64,000 nucleotides of DNA from Bradyrhizobium sp. LLZ17 (GCF_041200145.1 NZ_CP165734.1:4898001-4962000), one strand, 5' to 3'. Positions 30,638 to 41,099 are shown, numbered from the stretch's first letter. Notes: a model not told the origin generated them from the sequence alone. Made by a program: numbers and translations.

Positions 30638-30725
30638 GTAGCCCGGGTGGAGCGTAGCGCAATCCGGGACGGTGCCCGATAGGTTGGCAGAACCCGGATT
30701 GCGCTCCGCTCCATCCGGGCTACGC
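30638..30725. repeat. Palindromic intergenic repeat, 'tagcccggatggagcg' family, copy 1
   Basis: GTAGCCCGGGTGGAGCGTAG and GCAATCCGGG on the left mirror CCCGGATTGC and GCTCCGCTCCATCCGGGCTAC on the right. A second copy is at 47503-47588. Between convergent genes. Confidence 0.9.
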
Positions 30726-30739
30726 AGATCCCTGGATCG

Positions 30740-33181
30740 TCACAGCCGCGTTGTGCGCAGCCGCAGCGCGTTGCCGACCACGCTCACCGAGGACAGCGCC
30801 ATCGCGGCGGCGGCGATGATCGGCGACAGCAGCACGCCGAAGGCCGGATAGAGGATGCCGGCCGCGATCGGAATCCCCGCGGCATTGTAGATGAAGGCGA
30901 AGAACAGATTTTGGCGGATGTTGCTCATGGTCGCCTGCGACAGCTTCCGTGCGCGGACGATGCCGGTGAGATCGCCCTTGAGCAGGGTGACGCCGGCGCT
31001 CTCCATTGCCACGTCGGTGCCGGTGCCCATCGCGATGCCGACCTCGGCCGCCGCCAGCGCCGGCGCGTCGTTGACGCCGTCGCCGGCCATGGCGACGCTG
31101 CGGCCGGCCTTTTGCAGCTTGGTCACCACCGCGCTCTTCTGGTCCGGCAACACTTCGGCCTCGACATCGGCAATGCCGAGACGGCGCGCGACGGCATCCG
31201 CGGTCGTGCGGTTATCCCCGGTCAGCATGATCACCTTGATACCCTCGGCCGCAAGCGCCTTCAGCGCCTCCGGTGTCGAGACCTTGACCGGATCGGCGAT
31301 CGCGAACAGGCCGGCGAGCGCGCCCTCGATGGCCATGTTGATGACGGTGGCGCCATCGCCGCGCAGGCGTTCGGCCTCGGCGTCGAGCGCCTTGGTCTCA
31401 ATCCCGATCGACGACAGATATCTCGCATTGCCGAGCACAATGGTCTTGCCGTCGACCTTGCCGGTGGCTCCCTTGCCGGTCGGCGAGTCGAACTGCTCGA
31501 CCGGAGCCAATGCGAGGTGCTTCTGCATTGCCGCACGCACGATGGCGTCGGCCAGCGGATGCTCGCTGGCGCGCTCGACGCTGGCCGCCAACCGAAGGAT
31601 GTCGTCCGCCGCAAAGCCCGCGGCCGGGACAATCGACACCACCTTGGGCTTGCCCTCGGTCAGCGTGCCCGTCTTGTCGACCACGAGCGTGTCGATCTTC
31701 TCCATCCGCTCCAAAGCTTCGGCGTTCTTGATCAGGACGCCGGCCTGCGCGCCGCGGCCGACGCCGACCATGATCGACATCGGGGTGGCGAGCCCCAGTG
31801 CGCAGGGGCAGGCGATGATCAGCACGCTGACGGCGGCGACGAGGCCGAAGGCGAGCCGTGGCTCCGGGCCGAACCAGGCCCAGGCCGCAAAAGCGATGAT
31901 GGCCACCAGGATGACCGTCGGCACGAACCAGCCGGCGACCTGGTCGGCCAGCCGCTGGATCGGCGCGCGCGAGCGCTGTGCGTCGGCAACCATCTGCACG
32001 ATCTGCGACAGCAGCGTCTCCCGCCCGACCTTGTCGGCACGCATGATGAAGCTGCCGGACTGATTGAGCGTGCCGGCGATCACTTTTGCGTCGGTCTCCT
32101 TGGTGACCGGCATGGATTCGCCGGTCACGAGGGACTCGTCGAGCGAGGAGCGGCCCTCGAGAATGACGCCGTCGACCGGGACCTTCTCGCCGGGACGCAC
32201 CCGCAGGCGGTCGCCGGCATGGAGTGAATCGATGTCGACCTCGTGCTCGCTGCCATCGGCCTCGACGCGGCGCGCAGTCTTTGGTGCGAGCTGCAACAGC
32301 GCCTTGATCGCGCCCGACGTCGCATCGCGGGCGCGCAGCTCCAGCACCTGGCCGAGCAGCACCAGCACCGTGATCACGGCCGCGGCCTCGAAATAGACGG
32401 CAACCGCGCCTTCGTGGCCGCGGAAGGTCGCGGGGAAAATCTGCGGAGCGACGGTGCCGATCAGGCTGTAGACATAAGCGACACCCGTGCCCATCGCGAT
32501 CAGCGTGAACATGTTGAGGTTGCGCGTGACCAGCGATTGCCAGCCCCGCACGAAGAACGGCCAGCCGGCCCAGGCCACAACGGGCGTCGCGAACATGAGC
32601 TGGATCCAGTTCGACAGTGTCGGGTCGATCCAATTGTGCAGGCCGGCGAGATGGCCGCCCATTTCCAGCACCACCGGCGGCAAGGCCAGTGCACCGCCGA
32701 TCCAGAACCGCCGCGTCATGTCGGCGAGCTCGGGATTGGGTCCGCTCTCCAGGCTCGCGACCTCGGGCTCCAGCGCCATGCCGCAGATCGGGCAGGTTCC
32801 CGGCCCGACCTGGCGGATCTGTGGGTGCATCGGGCAGGTGTAGATCGTGCCCGCGGGCACCACCGGCTCGGGCGCTTTCTCCTTGCCGAGATATTTCGCG
32901 GGATCGGCGGCGAATTTGCTGCGGCAGCCCGCCGAGCAGAAATGGAACGTCTCGCCGTGGTGCTCGAAGCGATGCCTGGATGTCGCCGGATCGACCGTCA
33001 TGCCACAGACGGGATCGCGGACCTTCGTTGTCGCGTTGCCCTGACCATGTGCGTGATCGCCATGTCCTCCACAGCAAGACGCAGCCGCACGCTTCTCAGC
33101 GGGCGCTGCCGCATCGGCGGAACAGCCGCATCCGGAATGAGTTTCCGCCTGATGATGATGCTCGTGTTCTGCGTCCTTCAT
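30740..33181 (-). CDS. copA: Copper-translocating P1B-type ATPase
   Basis: An 813 aa heavy-metal-exporting ATPase. The N-terminus is His/Cys-rich ([20 protein letters not shown]), then a YHS domain (about 54-98, DPVCGM...FCSAGC) and a heavy-metal-binding domain YTCPMHP...TCPICGM (115-136) replace the usual HMA domains. The metal-site [13 protein letters not shown], the phosphorylated [10 protein letters not shown] and the hinge [16 protein letters not shown] are intact. CPC together with a CsoR neighbour indicates Cu(I). The ATG at 33181 is favoured because GGAG lies seven bases upstream; an ATG six bases earlier is too close to it. It is divergent from csoR across a palindromic operator. Confidence 0.94.
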   Translation of the reverse strand: MKDAEHEHHHQAETHSGCGCSADAAAPAEKRAAASCCGGHGDHAHGQGNATTKVRDPVCGMTVDPATSRHRFEHHGETFHFCSAGCRSKFAADPAKYLGKEKAPEPVVPAGTIYTCPMHPQIRQVGPGTCPICGMALEPEVASLESGPNPELADMTRRFWIGGALALPPVVLEMGGHLAGLHNWIDPTLSNWIQLMFATPVVAWAGWPFFVRGWQSLVTRNLNMFTLIAMGTGVAYVYSLIGTVAPQIFPATFRGHEGAVAVYFEAAAVITVLVLLGQVLELRARDATSGAIKALLQLAPKTARRVEADGSEHEVDIDSLHAGDRLRVRPGEKVPVDGVILEGRSSLDESLVTGESMPVTKETDAKVIAGTLNQSGSFIMRADKVGRETLLSQIVQMVADAQRSRAPIQRLADQVAGWFVPTVILVAIIAFAAWAWFGPEPRLAFGLVAAVSVLIIACPCALGLATPMSIMVGVGRGAQAGVLIKNAEALERMEKIDTLVVDKTGTLTEGKPKVVSIVPAAGFAADDILRLAASVERASEHPLADAIVRAAMQKHLALAPVEQFDSPTGKGATGKVDGKTIVLGNARYLSSIGIETKALDAEAERLRGDGATVINMAIEGALAGLFAIADPVKVSTPEALKALAAEGIKVIMLTGDNRTTADAVARRLGIADVEAEVLPDQKSAVVTKLQKAGRSVAMAGDGVNDAPALAAAEVGIAMGTGTDVAMESAGVTLLKGDLTGIVRARKLSQATMSNIRQNLFFAFIYNAAGIPIAAGILYPAFGVLLSPIIAAAAMALSSVSVVGNALRLRTTRL

Positions 33182-33203
33182 TGCCATGCTCCGGCCTTGC
33201 AAC

Positions 33204-33223
33204 ATATACCCTAGGGGGTATAT
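33204..33223. promoter_or_regulatory. CsoR operator between copA and csoR
   Basis: ATATACCCTAGGGGGTATAT is an inverted repeat with 8-bp arms ATATACCC/GGGTATAT around TAGG, the A/T-flanked G-tract layout bound by CsoR/RcnR-type repressors. It lies 23 bases from the copA start and seven from the csoR start, so one site could repress both genes. Confidence 0.75.
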
Positions 33224-33230
33224 AGAGCGC

Positions 33231-33506
33231 ATGCGCAAGGACATCAAGGCATCCGTCGGAAAACGTCTCGGCCGGATCGAGGGCCAGGTTCGCGGTCTCT
33301 CGAAAATGGTCGAGGACGACCGTTATTGCATCGACATCGTCACGCAGATCTCGGCAGTGCGTGCCGCATTGCGCCGGGTCGAGGAAGAGATTTTGAAAGA
33401 CCACGTCGCCCATTGCGTCGAGCACGCGATCGCCAGCGGCGACAAGGCGGACCAGCGCGAGAAGATCGCGGAGCTGATGGCGGTGATCGGGCGGGCGGAG
33501 CGGTAA
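33231..33506 (+). CDS. csoR: CsoR-type copper-sensing repressor
   Basis: A 91 aa all-helical repressor of the CsoR/RcnR/FrmR family (DUF156). The Cu(I) ligands expected for CsoR are present: Cys33 in DRYCIDIV and the H-x3-C pair His58-Cys62 in DHVAHC. The FrmR and RcnR fingerprints are not matched. In this family, apo-protein binds the operator and metal releases it. The ATG at 33231 ([23 protein letters not shown]) matches family starts; a longer frame would run back through the operator. No strong Shine-Dalgarno is visible, so the mRNA leader may be very short. Confidence 0.93.
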   Translation: MRKDIKASVGKRLGRIEGQVRGLSKMVEDDRYCIDIVTQISAVRAALRRVEEEILKDHVAHCVEHAIASGDKADQREKIAELMAVIGRAER

Positions 33507-33512
33507 GCACTT

Positions 33513-33594
33513 CGCCATTGCGAGCGAAGCGAAGCAATCCAGAATCTTTTCCGCTGCGGCAGCCTGGATTGCTTCGCTGCGCTCGCAATGACGG
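33513..33594. repeat. Palindromic intergenic repeat, 'ccgtcattgcgagcg' family, copy 2
   Basis: CGCCATTGCGAGCGAAGCGAAG and CAATCCAG are mirrored by CTGGATTG and CTTCGCTGCGCTCGCAATGACGG. It fills the gap between convergent csoR and the YiiX-like gene. Confidence 0.9.
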
Positions 33595-33603
33595 TGGAGT
33601 GGA

Positions 33604-34587
33604 CTACGCCGCTCGCTCGCGCGTCCGTATCCGCCGCCTCGGCCGATACGTCGCGATCTTCTTCAACAGCAGAAAATGCTTCGAGACCATGACGGGTCCG
33701 GCCATCTCGGCGGCCTGCACGCCTACTTGCTCAGCCGAAACTTCACCCGGCGCTTCTTCGTCAATCGCTTCAGGAACGAGCGTCGGCGCACCGATCGCTT
33801 CTGGAAACACCCCGAATGAGCCCGCTACCTCCTCGAGCGGCTTTTGCTTGTCGGCCCAGTGCAGGGCGGTGTAGTCGAAGCCGTGCACAATGGTGGGTTT
33901 GACGACTTCGAAATAGGGCGAGATGTCGAAGTCGCGCGGCATGTAGAGCGAGGAATCGCGGATATGCAGGATCTCCCGGCGCGCGGCGCGGCTGCCGGCC
34001 TTGGTGATCTTGGGCAGGATCGGATAGCGCACGGCGTCGAACGCCTGTGCGATCAGCGCCGAGCAGATGATCTTGGTCGGATCGCCCGAGCCGATCGCGA
34101 TCATGCGGCGCCGCCAGCGTTGCGGTATCGGCAGCGGGAACAGGAAGCGCATCAGGTCGACGATGTTCTTGGTGTCGTAGCCGAACCCGATGCGGTTGAT
34201 GGCATAGCGGCAGACCGTGGTGCGGTCCTCATAGGACAGCCCCACCGGACGGCACAGGCGGGTGTGGTAGGGGAAATATTTCGATAGCGGCGCGGAGGTG
34301 ACGCCTTCGCCGATATTGGCCTCGATCAGCACATGCGGCTCGCCGTCGGGCTCTTCGGCGCCTTCGATCGGGCCGACATAGAGCGCGGCATGCGACCAGG
34401 TCGACTGCGTCAGGTACTTGATGATGCCGGAGATGCGGTTGTTGCCTTCGACCAGCATCACGTCGCCGGGCTGGATCACGCCGCGCAGGTGCTCCGGGTC
34501 GCTCGGTGTGAACGGCTCGTAGCCCGGCACCTCCTTCGAGAGGTACGCGGCTATCAGCTTTCCGACCGAATCTAGGACCGTTCCCAT
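33604..34587 (-). CDS. YiiX/YebB-like permuted NlpC/P60 cysteine hydrolase
   Basis: A 327 aa protein of the circularly permuted NlpC/P60 papain-like group (YiiX). The permuted order is visible: His66 in STWSHAALYVG comes first, then Glu89 in HVLIEANIGEG, and Cys175 in TKIICSALIAQAFD comes last. Members act as amidases or deacylases on peptidoglycan, lipids or lipopeptides. The C-terminal 70 residues are Ala/Glu/Pro-rich and end with an Arg-rich tail, outside the hydrolase fold. No signal peptide is obvious. The substrate is not known. Confidence 0.82.
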   Translation of the reverse strand: MGTVLDSVGKLIAAYLSKEVPGYEPFTPSDPEHLRGVIQPGDVMLVEGNNRISGIIKYLTQSTWSHAALYVGPIEGAEEPDGEPHVLIEANIGEGVTSAPLSKYFPYHTRLCRPVGLSYEDRTTVCRYAINRIGFGYDTKNIVDLMRFLFPLPIPQRWRRRMIAIGSGDPTKIICSALIAQAFDAVRYPILPKITKAGSRAARREILHIRDSSLYMPRDFDISPYFEVVKPTIVHGFDYTALHWADKQKPLEEVAGSFGVFPEAIGAPTLVPEAIDEEAPGEVSAEQVGVQAAEMAGPVMVSKHFLLLKKIATYRPRRRIRTRERAA

Positions 34588-34776
34588 GAACTCCCCCCAC
34601 GGCCTTTTCCGACCGTCTTTTCTCTTTCTCTATCATGGTCGGAACGTGTTGCAATTCGGTTCATGGCTCTGTGAGCTCAAGCATGATTGATTCACCATGA
34701 TGGTTGCCGCGCAACATCAGATACGGCAAGGTTCGCGAGCTGTTCCCGTTTGCCGCAAGTCTCCGGAAACCATGAC

Positions 34777-36165
34777 ATGACAATCACGCGCCGCAGTTTC
34801 CTATCGGCGTCGGCGGCCTTTGCCGCAATGCCGGTTCTGCGCGCAACCGCCGCGACCCTGCCGCGCGAGGCTGACATTGTCGTGATCGGCGCAGGTGCCG
34901 CCGGTATTGCCGCAGCGCGGCGCGTGATGGCGGCCAATCGCAAGGTCGTGGTGGTGGAAGCGGCCGCGCAGATCGGCGGGCGCTGTATCACCGACAGCAC
35001 GACCTTCGATGTACCGTTCGATCGTGGCGCGCGCTGGATGCACAATCCCGACACCAACCCGATGATCCGGCTGGGGCGCAGCGTCGGGCTCGATGTCCTG
35101 CCGGCGCCGTCGGGCCAGAAGATGCGAATTGGCCGACGCAATGCCCGTGCCGGGGAGACCGAGGAGTTCCTGGCGGCGCTGGTGCGCGCCAACCGCGCCA
35201 TCGACGAAGCCTCCCGCGGCAAGCTCGATACGTCCTGCGCGTCGGTGTTGCCGAAGGACCTCGGCGACTGGGCCGGCGCGGCCGAATTCGTGCTGGGCGC
35301 GAGCTTTGCGGGCAAGGATCTGAAGGAGCTTTCCGCGATCGACAAGGCGCGGGCGCAGGACCGCAATGCCGCGATCGCCTGCCGCCAGGGCCTGGGCACG
35401 TTGATCGCGAAGCTCGGAGAGCAGGCGCCGGTCGTGCTCTCGACGCCGGCGAGCCGGATCGTCTGGAGCAATCGTGACGTCAGCGTCGAAACCCAAGCTG
35501 GCAAGATCGCTGCGCGCGCCGCCATCGTCACGGTCTCGACCAATGTGCTCATGTCGGGCGCGATCAAGTTCGCGCCCGACATTCCCAAGCGCACGCTCGA
35601 TGCCGCCTCGAAACTCGGCCTCGGCAGCTATGATCACATCGTGCTGCAACTCCCGGGCAATCCGTTGGGGCTGTCGCGCGACGACATCCTCATCGAGCAG
35701 AGCAATTCGACGCGCACCGCGCTCATGTTCGCCAATATCGGCGGCTCCTCGCTGTGTTCGATCGACGTCGGCGGCTCGTTCGGCCGTGATCTCTCGGGGC
35801 AGGGCGAGAAGGCGATGACGGCCTTCGCGCGAGAATGGATCTCAAAGCTGTTCGGGAGCGAGGCTGCCGCGGCCGTGCAGAAGACCAGCGCGACCCGCTG
35901 GAACGCCTCGCCTTACGTCATGGGCGCGATGTCGGCGGCCTCCCCGGGCGGCCAGCTCTCCCGCAGAGTGCTGGCCGAGCCGATCGGCAACATGTTCCTC
36001 GCCGGCGAAGCGACCCATGAAACGCTGTGGGGCACCGTCGACGGCGCCTGGGAAAGTGGCGAGCGCGCTGCAGATGCGGCCCTGCGCAAGATCGGGGCAC
36101 TCAGGGACGAGCCTGCCGATGTGCCGACGCACTCGATGAAGAAGCGCCGAACGACGCGGCCATAG
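34777..36165 (+). CDS. Tat-exported flavin-containing amine oxidase
   Basis: A 462 aa FAD-dependent oxidase. It begins MTITRRSFLSASAAFAAMPVL, a twin-arginine signal with RRSFLS. The FAD dinucleotide fold is VVIGAGAAGIAAARRV, followed by VVVVEAAAQIGGRC and DRGARWMH. The C-terminal FAD block is NMFLAGEATHETLWGTVDGAWESG, as in monoamine and polyamine oxidases. The ATG at 34777 was chosen to start at the Tat peptide. The cofactor would be loaded in the cytosol before folded export to the periplasm. The amine substrate cannot be read from context. Confidence 0.92.
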   Translation: MTITRRSFLSASAAFAAMPVLRATAATLPREADIVVIGAGAAGIAAARRVMAANRKVVVVEAAAQIGGRCITDSTTFDVPFDRGARWMHNPDTNPMIRLGRSVGLDVLPAPSGQKMRIGRRNARAGETEEFLAALVRANRAIDEASRGKLDTSCASVLPKDLGDWAGAAEFVLGASFAGKDLKELSAIDKARAQDRNAAIACRQGLGTLIAKLGEQAPVVLSTPASRIVWSNRDVSVETQAGKIAARAAIVTVSTNVLMSGAIKFAPDIPKRTLDAASKLGLGSYDHIVLQLPGNPLGLSRDDILIEQSNSTRTALMFANIGGSSLCSIDVGGSFGRDLSGQGEKAMTAFAREWISKLFGSEAAAAVQKTSATRWNASPYVMGAMSAASPGGQLSRRVLAEPIGNMFLAGEATHETLWGTVDGAWESGERAADAALRKIGALRDEPADVPTHSMKKRRTTRP

Positions 36166-36189
36166 GAGTTGAGCTGCAACAATCCTAGC

Positions 36190-36260
36190 TCGTCGTCCCG
36201 GACAAGCGCAGCGCAGATCCGGGACCCATAACCACAGGGAGTGGTTTGACGAAGACTCGG
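36190..36260. repeat. Intergenic repeat fragment related to the 677-798 element
   Basis: CGTCGTCCCGGACAAGCGC, then ATCCGGGACCCATAACCAC, then GTGGTTTGACGAAGAC. The words 'gggacccataaccac' and 'gacgaagac' are shared with the 677-798 repeat, but the outer arms differ (CCCGGA/TCCGGG). Confidence 0.65.
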
Positions 36261-36306
36261 AGTTGCCGGCTCGCGCGAAAAACGCTGACCGGGAAGTCGG
36301 CAAGAC

Positions 36307-38715
36307 TCATGCCCTCAAAGTGCCGCCGGTCTTCTTCGTCACCTCCGCCACGATCTTTGCCGCCGCCGCCTCGATCTCCTGGTCGGTCAACGTCTTCTCG
36401 CGCGGCTGGATCGTCACCGCGATCGCGATCGATTTCTTGCCGTCGTCGATGCCCTTGCCTTCATAGACGTCGAAGACGTTGACGGCGGTGATCAGTTTCT
36501 TGTCGACGCCTTGGGCGGCGCGCACGATGTCGGCCGCCTTCACGGCGCGATCGACGATGAAGGCAAAGTCGCGCGACACCGGCTGGAACGCCGACAGCTC
36601 GATCACGGGCTTTGCGCGAGTCGGCTTCTTCTTGGCCTCGGGGATACGGTCGAGGATCACCTCGAATACCATCAGCGAACCACCGGCGCCGAGCGCCTCG
36701 AGCGCGCGCGGATGCATCTCGCCGAAATGACCGAGCACGTTTTGCGGGCCGATCTGGATCGTGCCGGAGCGGCCGGGATGCAACCATGCCGGTCCGCCGG
36801 CGACGATCTGCAGCGCCTGCATCGGCGCACCGGCCGCAGCCAGCACCGCGAGCGCATCGGCCTTGGCGTCGAACACATCAGCCTGCGCCGAGCCCGACCA
36901 GTGTCGTCCCAGACCTTCCGCCGAGCCAAAGCCGCGACGGACGCCGCTCGCGGCCGTGAACTGATCCTGCGGGCGGTCGCCCTTGAAGATCTGGCCGACC
37001 TCGAACAGCGCGACATCGCCAAAGCCGCGATCGGCATTGGCCTGTGCCGCTGCGACAAGTCCGGGCATCAGGCTCGGGCGCATGTCGGAGAGGTCTGCGG
37101 CGATCGGATTGGCCACTTCGAGTTCGCGCTGCCCGCCGCCGAACAGTTCGGCCGCAGGCTTCGTGATGAACGACCAGGTCACGGCCTCAATCATGCCGCG
37201 GGTCGCGAGCGCGCGCCTGGCGCGACGGGTGCGAAGCTGGATCGGCGTCAGCACGGGCTTGCGCGCATCCTCGCCGCGCTCGAACGGCGTCTCCGGCACC
37301 TTGTCGATGCCGTAGATGCGGACGACTTCCTCGACGAGGTCGGCCTTGCCGTGCACATCCGAGCGCCACGAGGGCACCGCGACCTTCACCACCGGCCCCG
37401 GGCCCGCCATCATGAAGCCGAGATGCGACAGGATGCGCTTCATTTCGGGCTGCGGCACCTCGATGCCGGACAGCCGCTTCACCTCGGTGACCGGGAAATC
37501 GATCACGCGGTCGTCGCCAAAAGCTTTTCCGACCACGACGTTCTCCGACGGCGTGCCGCCGCACAGCTCCATCACGAGTTTGGTGGCGAGCTCCAGCCCG
37601 GGCACCATGAAGGCCGGATCGACGCCGCGCTCGAAGCGGTAGCGCGCATCCGAATTGATGCCGAGCTTGCGGCCGGTCTGGGCGATGTTGATCTCGTTCC
37701 ACAGCGCCGATTCGATCAGCACGTCGGTGGTATTCTCGTCGCAGCCGGAGGCCTCGCCTCCCATGATGCCGGCGAGCGATTCCACGCCGTGCTCATCCGC
37801 GATCACGCAGATCGCGGGATCGAGATTGTAGGTGCGGCCGTCGAGCGCGAGCAGCGTCTCGCCGTCGCGGGCGTGGCGCACCACGAGATTGCTCTTCACT
37901 TTCTTGGCGTCGAACACGTGCAGCGGGCGCGCGCGGTCGTAGGTCATGAAGTTGGTGATGTCGACGAGCGCATTGATCGGACGCAGCCCGATCGCGGTCA
38001 GGCGCTTCTGCAGCCATTCCGGCGAGGGGCCGTTCTTCACGCCGCGCACCAGCCGTAGCGCGAAGCCCGGGCACAGCGCGGCGTCCTCCACCGTGACCTT
38101 CACCGGGCAGGGGAATTCGCCCTTGATGGGCTTGATGGACGGATCCTTGAACTTGCCCATGTCGGCGGCGGCGAGATCGCGCGCGATGCCGTGCACGCCG
38201 GTGCAGTCCTGCCGGTTGGGCGTCAGATTGATCTCGACCACGGGATCGCCGAGGCCGGCCCATTCGGCGTAAGCAGCGCCGATCGGCGCATCGGCCGGCA
38301 GCTCCATGATGCCGTCATGGTCGTTGGAGATTTGCAGTTCAGCCGCCGAGCACAGCATGCCGCGGCTCTCGACGCCGCGGATGGTGCCGATCCCGAGCGT
38401 GATGTCCTTGCCTGGAATGTAGGTGCCGGGGGCTGAGAACACGCTGACGAGCCCGGCGCGCGCATTCGGCGCGCCGCAGACGACCTGCACGGGCGCGGCA
38501 CCGCCACCGGTCTCAACCATGCAGACGCGCAGCCGATCCGCATTCGGATGCTGCTCGGCCGAGATCACCTTCGCAATCGTGAACGGCTTCAGCGCCTTTG
38601 CCTTGTCCTCGATGTTCTCGACCTCGAGCCCGATCATGGTGAGCTTGTCGGCCAGCCTGTCCAGCGGCTCGTCAGTCTCGAGATGATCCTTCAGCCAGGA
38701 GAGCGTGAATTTCAT
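36307..38715 (-). CDS. pheT: Phenylalanine--tRNA ligase beta subunit
   Basis: An 802 aa subunit of the alpha2-beta2 enzyme charging tRNA-Phe. Domains in order: N-terminal segment [15 protein letters not shown], the EMAP/tRNA-binding domain (about 40-150; [16 protein letters not shown]), the B3/B4 editing domain ([15 protein letters not shown] and later), B5 (about 400-475), the catalytic-like core, and the C-terminal FDX-ACB anticodon-binding domain (about 705-800; [14 protein letters not shown]). Length matches the family. It lies 55 bases downstream of pheS and is co-transcribed with it. Confidence 0.98.
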   Translation of the reverse strand: MKFTLSWLKDHLETDEPLDRLADKLTMIGLEVENIEDKAKALKPFTIAKVISAEQHPNADRLRVCMVETGGGAAPVQVVCGAPNARAGLVSVFSAPGTYIPGKDITLGIGTIRGVESRGMLCSAAELQISNDHDGIMELPADAPIGAAYAEWAGLGDPVVEINLTPNRQDCTGVHGIARDLAAADMGKFKDPSIKPIKGEFPCPVKVTVEDAALCPGFALRLVRGVKNGPSPEWLQKRLTAIGLRPINALVDITNFMTYDRARPLHVFDAKKVKSNLVVRHARDGETLLALDGRTYNLDPAICVIADEHGVESLAGIMGGEASGCDENTTDVLIESALWNEINIAQTGRKLGINSDARYRFERGVDPAFMVPGLELATKLVMELCGGTPSENVVVGKAFGDDRVIDFPVTEVKRLSGIEVPQPEMKRILSHLGFMMAGPGPVVKVAVPSWRSDVHGKADLVEEVVRIYGIDKVPETPFERGEDARKPVLTPIQLRTRRARRALATRGMIEAVTWSFITKPAAELFGGGQRELEVANPIAADLSDMRPSLMPGLVAAAQANADRGFGDVALFEVGQIFKGDRPQDQFTAASGVRRGFGSAEGLGRHWSGSAQADVFDAKADALAVLAAAGAPMQALQIVAGGPAWLHPGRSGTIQIGPQNVLGHFGEMHPRALEALGAGGSLMVFEVILDRIPEAKKKPTRAKPVIELSAFQPVSRDFAFIVDRAVKAADIVRAAQGVDKKLITAVNVFDVYEGKGIDDGKKSIAIAVTIQPREKTLTDQEIEAAAAKIVAEVTKKTGGTLRA

Positions 38716-38770
38716 GGCTGTGTGCCTCGGCTCTTGTCGTTGACTACAAAATGATGTCCGAGCGCCGCCC

Positions 38771-39853
38771 TCACGAGCTCAGCCCTCCCGCGAGTGTCGG
38801 CACTTCGAGCGGCTTGAAGCCGTAATGGGACAGCCAGCGGACGTCGCTGTCGAACAGCTGGCGGAGGTCGCTCATGCCGTATTTCAGCATCGCGATGCGG
38901 TCGATGCCCATACCCCAGGCAAAGCCCTGGTACTCGTCGGGATCGATGCCGCACGCGCGCAGCACGTTGGGGTGCACCATGCCGCAGCCCAGGATCTCGA
39001 GCCAATCCTCACCCTCGCCGAAGCGGATCTCGCCCTTGTCGCGGCGGCATTGGATGTCGACTTCCATCGACGGCTCGGTGAACGGGAAGAACGACGGCCG
39101 GAAGCGCATGTTGATGTGGTCGACCTCGAAGAACGCCTTGCAGAACTCGTGCAGGATCCATTTGAGGTGACCGAGATGCGAGTGCTTGTCGATGACGAGG
39201 CCTTCGACCTGGTGGAATTGCGGCGTGTGGGTCGCGTCCGAATCGATGCGGTAGGTGCGGCCCGGGCAGATCACGCGGATCGGCGGCTTCTGGCTCAGCA
39301 TGGTGCGCACCTGCACCGGCGAGGTGTGGGTCCGCAGCAGCATGCGCGAGCCGTCCCCCTTCGGATGGAAGAAGAAGGTGTCGTGCATCTCGCGCGCGGG
39401 ATGGCCTTCCGGGAAGTTCAGCTTGGTGAAATTGTAATCGTCGGTCTCGATGTCGGGACCTTCGGCGACCGAGAAACCCATGTCGGCGAAGATCGTGGTC
39501 AGCTCGTCCCAGACCTGGCTCAGCGGATGGATGCGGCCGGCTTCCGCCGGCGTATCGCGCAGCGGCAGCGTCACGTCGACGGTTTCGGATGCGAGCCGCG
39601 CATCGAGTGCGGCCGATTTCAAAACGTCGCGCCGCGCCGCCAGCGCCTGCGTGACCTTGTCCTTGGCGAGATTGATCGCGGCGCCTTGCGTCTTGCGCTC
39701 GTCCGGCGACATCTTGCCCAAGGTCGCAAGCAGCGCCGAGATCGAGCCTTTCTTGCCGAGCGCGGCGACACGCACCGCTTCGAGCGCGGCCTCGTCGCCG
39801 GCGGCGGCGATCTGGTCGAGGATGGATGTTTCGAGCGATGCGAGGTCGGACAC
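38771..39853 (-). CDS. pheS: Phenylalanine--tRNA ligase alpha subunit
   Basis: A 360 aa class II synthetase subunit holding the active site. Motif 2 is in [15 protein letters not shown], with [22 protein letters not shown] following; motif 3 is [17 protein letters not shown]. The N-terminal coiled coil that docks on tRNA is at about 1-90. I use the GTG at 39853 (giving [10 protein letters not shown], 360 aa), because the upstream in-frame start 20 codons away gives an unlike N-terminus and AGCAGGGA sits before the GTG. The rplT, rpmI and infC genes lie upstream on the same strand. Confidence 0.97.
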   Translation of the reverse strand: MSDLASLETSILDQIAAAGDEAALEAVRVAALGKKGSISALLATLGKMSPDERKTQGAAINLAKDKVTQALAARRDVLKSAALDARLASETVDVTLPLRDTPAEAGRIHPLSQVWDELTTIFADMGFSVAEGPDIETDDYNFTKLNFPEGHPAREMHDTFFFHPKGDGSRMLLRTHTSPVQVRTMLSQKPPIRVICPGRTYRIDSDATHTPQFHQVEGLVIDKHSHLGHLKWILHEFCKAFFEVDHINMRFRPSFFPFTEPSMEVDIQCRRDKGEIRFGEGEDWLEILGCGMVHPNVLRACGIDPDEYQGFAWGMGIDRIAMLKYGMSDLRQLFDSDVRWLSHYGFKPLEVPTLAGGLSS

Positions 39854-40005
39854 TGTCAAATCCCTGCTGCTAAATTCGGCTGGGTTGTCGCCGTACCAAG
39901 GCGGTAACGTCAAGCAAAAAGCCGGTCATTTCGGCGCCTGAGCAGCCGGCTTGAACCTCGCAACGGGACCCGGCACCAAGGGAGGATCAAGAGGAAAGGT
40001 CCGCG

Positions 40006-40449
40006 ATGCCGTCGAAATGCCAGGTCGCCGCTTTGGCCGTCGTTCTGTCGCTTGCCGGCACTCCGGCGCGGGCCATGGTATGCATGGAGAAATCCATGAC
40101 GCTGGACGAGGTCGTCGACACCATCAGCGCCCAAAAGGGCTGCGAGAGCGCGATGAAGGTGTTCAGGGATTGCGAACTGACCGCGAGTGGCGACGTCCAG
40201 CTCGGTGCCGCCGTCGAACGGAAATGCGAGGCGGATTTCAAGCCAGGCCTTAATAAGCCACGCCTTAATAAGCCAAGCCTGGATGCCGCGCAGGCACAGT
40301 CCTACCGACGCGAGATGCGCGTATGCGACAGCAAGTACCGGAACAAGTCCGGCACCATGTATCTCTCGTTCACGGCATTCTGTCGGGCGGAGGTCGCCCA
40401 GCGTTACTCGCAGCGCGCGCTGAAGGCTGCGGGCCAGAAGGCCCGCTAA
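40006..40449 (+). CDS. Small secreted Cys-containing protein of unknown function
   Basis: A 147 aa protein with a signal peptide (CQVAALAVVLSLAGTPARA, cleavage near residue 23). The mature chain has six cysteines (VCMEK, GCESA, DCELT, KCEAD, VCDSK, FCRAE), suggesting disulfides in the periplasm. A 15-bp tandem duplication at 40247-40276 encodes LNKPR-LNKPS in the middle of the chain. It is inserted on the opposite strand between pheS and rplT; its stop codon is eight bases from that of rplT, and an 18-base hairpin (GCGGGCC/GGCCCGC, 40429-40446) overlaps its end. No family is recognised. Confidence 0.7.
   Translation: MPSKCQVAALAVVLSLAGTPARAMVCMEKSMTLDEVVDTISAQKGCESAMKVFRDCELTASGDVQLGAAVERKCEADFKPGLNKPRLNKPSLDAAQAQSYRREMRVCDSKYRNKSGTMYLSFTAFCRAEVAQRYSQRALKAAGQKAR
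40247..40276. repeat. 15-bp tandem duplication inside a secreted-protein gene
   Basis: GCCTTAATAAGCCAC (40247-40261) is followed directly by GCCTTAATAAGCCAA (40262-40276), one mismatch. It adds five residues (LNKPR/LNKPS) in frame, and a degenerate third unit follows. It is more AT-rich than its surroundings. Confidence 0.85.
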
Positions 40450-40457
40450 CGCAAGCC

Positions 40458-40817
40458 TCAGGCCGCGAGCGCAGCTTTGGCCTTCTCGGCGATCGCCTGG
40501 AACGACACGGGCTCGTTGATCGCGAGATCCGACAGCACCTTGCGGTCCACGCTGATGCCCGACTTGGCCAGCCCGTCGATAAATCGGCTGTAGGTCATGC
40601 CGAACGGACGGACGGCGGCGTTGATGCGCTGGATCCAGAGCGCGCGGAATGTCCGCTTCTTGCGCTTGCGGTCACGGAACGCGTACTGCAGGGCCTTGTC
40701 GACCGCCGGCTTGGCGGTGCGGATCGTGTTCTTGCGGCGGCCGCGGAAACCCTTGGCGGCCTTGTAGACTTTCTTGTGCTTGGCGTGGGCGGTCACACCG
40801 CGTTTGACGCGAGACAT
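40458..40817 (-). CDS. rplT: 50S ribosomal protein L20
   Basis: A 119 aa basic protein needed for early 50S assembly. The start [30 protein letters not shown] and [20 protein letters not shown] (about 65-84) are the standard L20 blocks. In many bacteria L20 also represses its own operon by binding the mRNA leader. It is 81 bases downstream of rpmI, as in the classical infC-rpmI-rplT order. Confidence 0.98.
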   Translation of the reverse strand: MSRVKRGVTAHAKHKKVYKAAKGFRGRRKNTIRTAKPAVDKALQYAFRDRKRKKRTFRALWIQRINAAVRPFGMTYSRFIDGLAKSGISVDRKVLSDLAINEPVSFQAIAEKAKAALAA

Positions 40818-40898
40818 GACAAAAATCCTTCAGAGATGACTAGGTTTTCGGATTGCCGCGGGGTGCCGCGGCACGGTTGGCAATGATCGTGGACGCGA

Positions 40899-41099
40899 TC
40901 AGGCGTTCGGCAAGAAGTACTTCTTGACGTTGTCGCCGTCGGTCTTGAACAGCACGCGGGTGCCGCGGAGCTGACGGATCTGCTTCTTCGTCCGCTTGAT
41001 CATGCCGTGACGCTTGCCGCGCTGGGCGTGCATCACTTTGCCGGTGGCAGTCACCTTGAAGCGCTTTTTAGCGCCCGATTTGGTCTTCAGCTTGGGCAT
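40899..41099 (-). CDS. rpmI: 50S ribosomal protein L35
   Basis: A 66 aa ribosomal protein beginning [22 protein letters not shown], with the expected [21 protein letters not shown] core. Length and sequence are typical. It precedes rplT. Unlike E. coli, infC does not directly precede it; about 900 bases with an opposite-strand gene intervene, so rpmI-rplT needs its own promoter in the 41100-41374 region. Confidence 0.98.
   Translation of the reverse strand: MPKLKTKSGAKKRFKVTATGKVMHAQRGKRHGMIKRTKKQIRQLRGTRVLFKTDGDNVKKYFLPNA

Noticed and set aside
36511..38058. Forward frame of 515 aa opposite pheT
   Set aside because: Fully antisense to pheT with low-complexity Arg/His/Ala composition; no start site or domain support.
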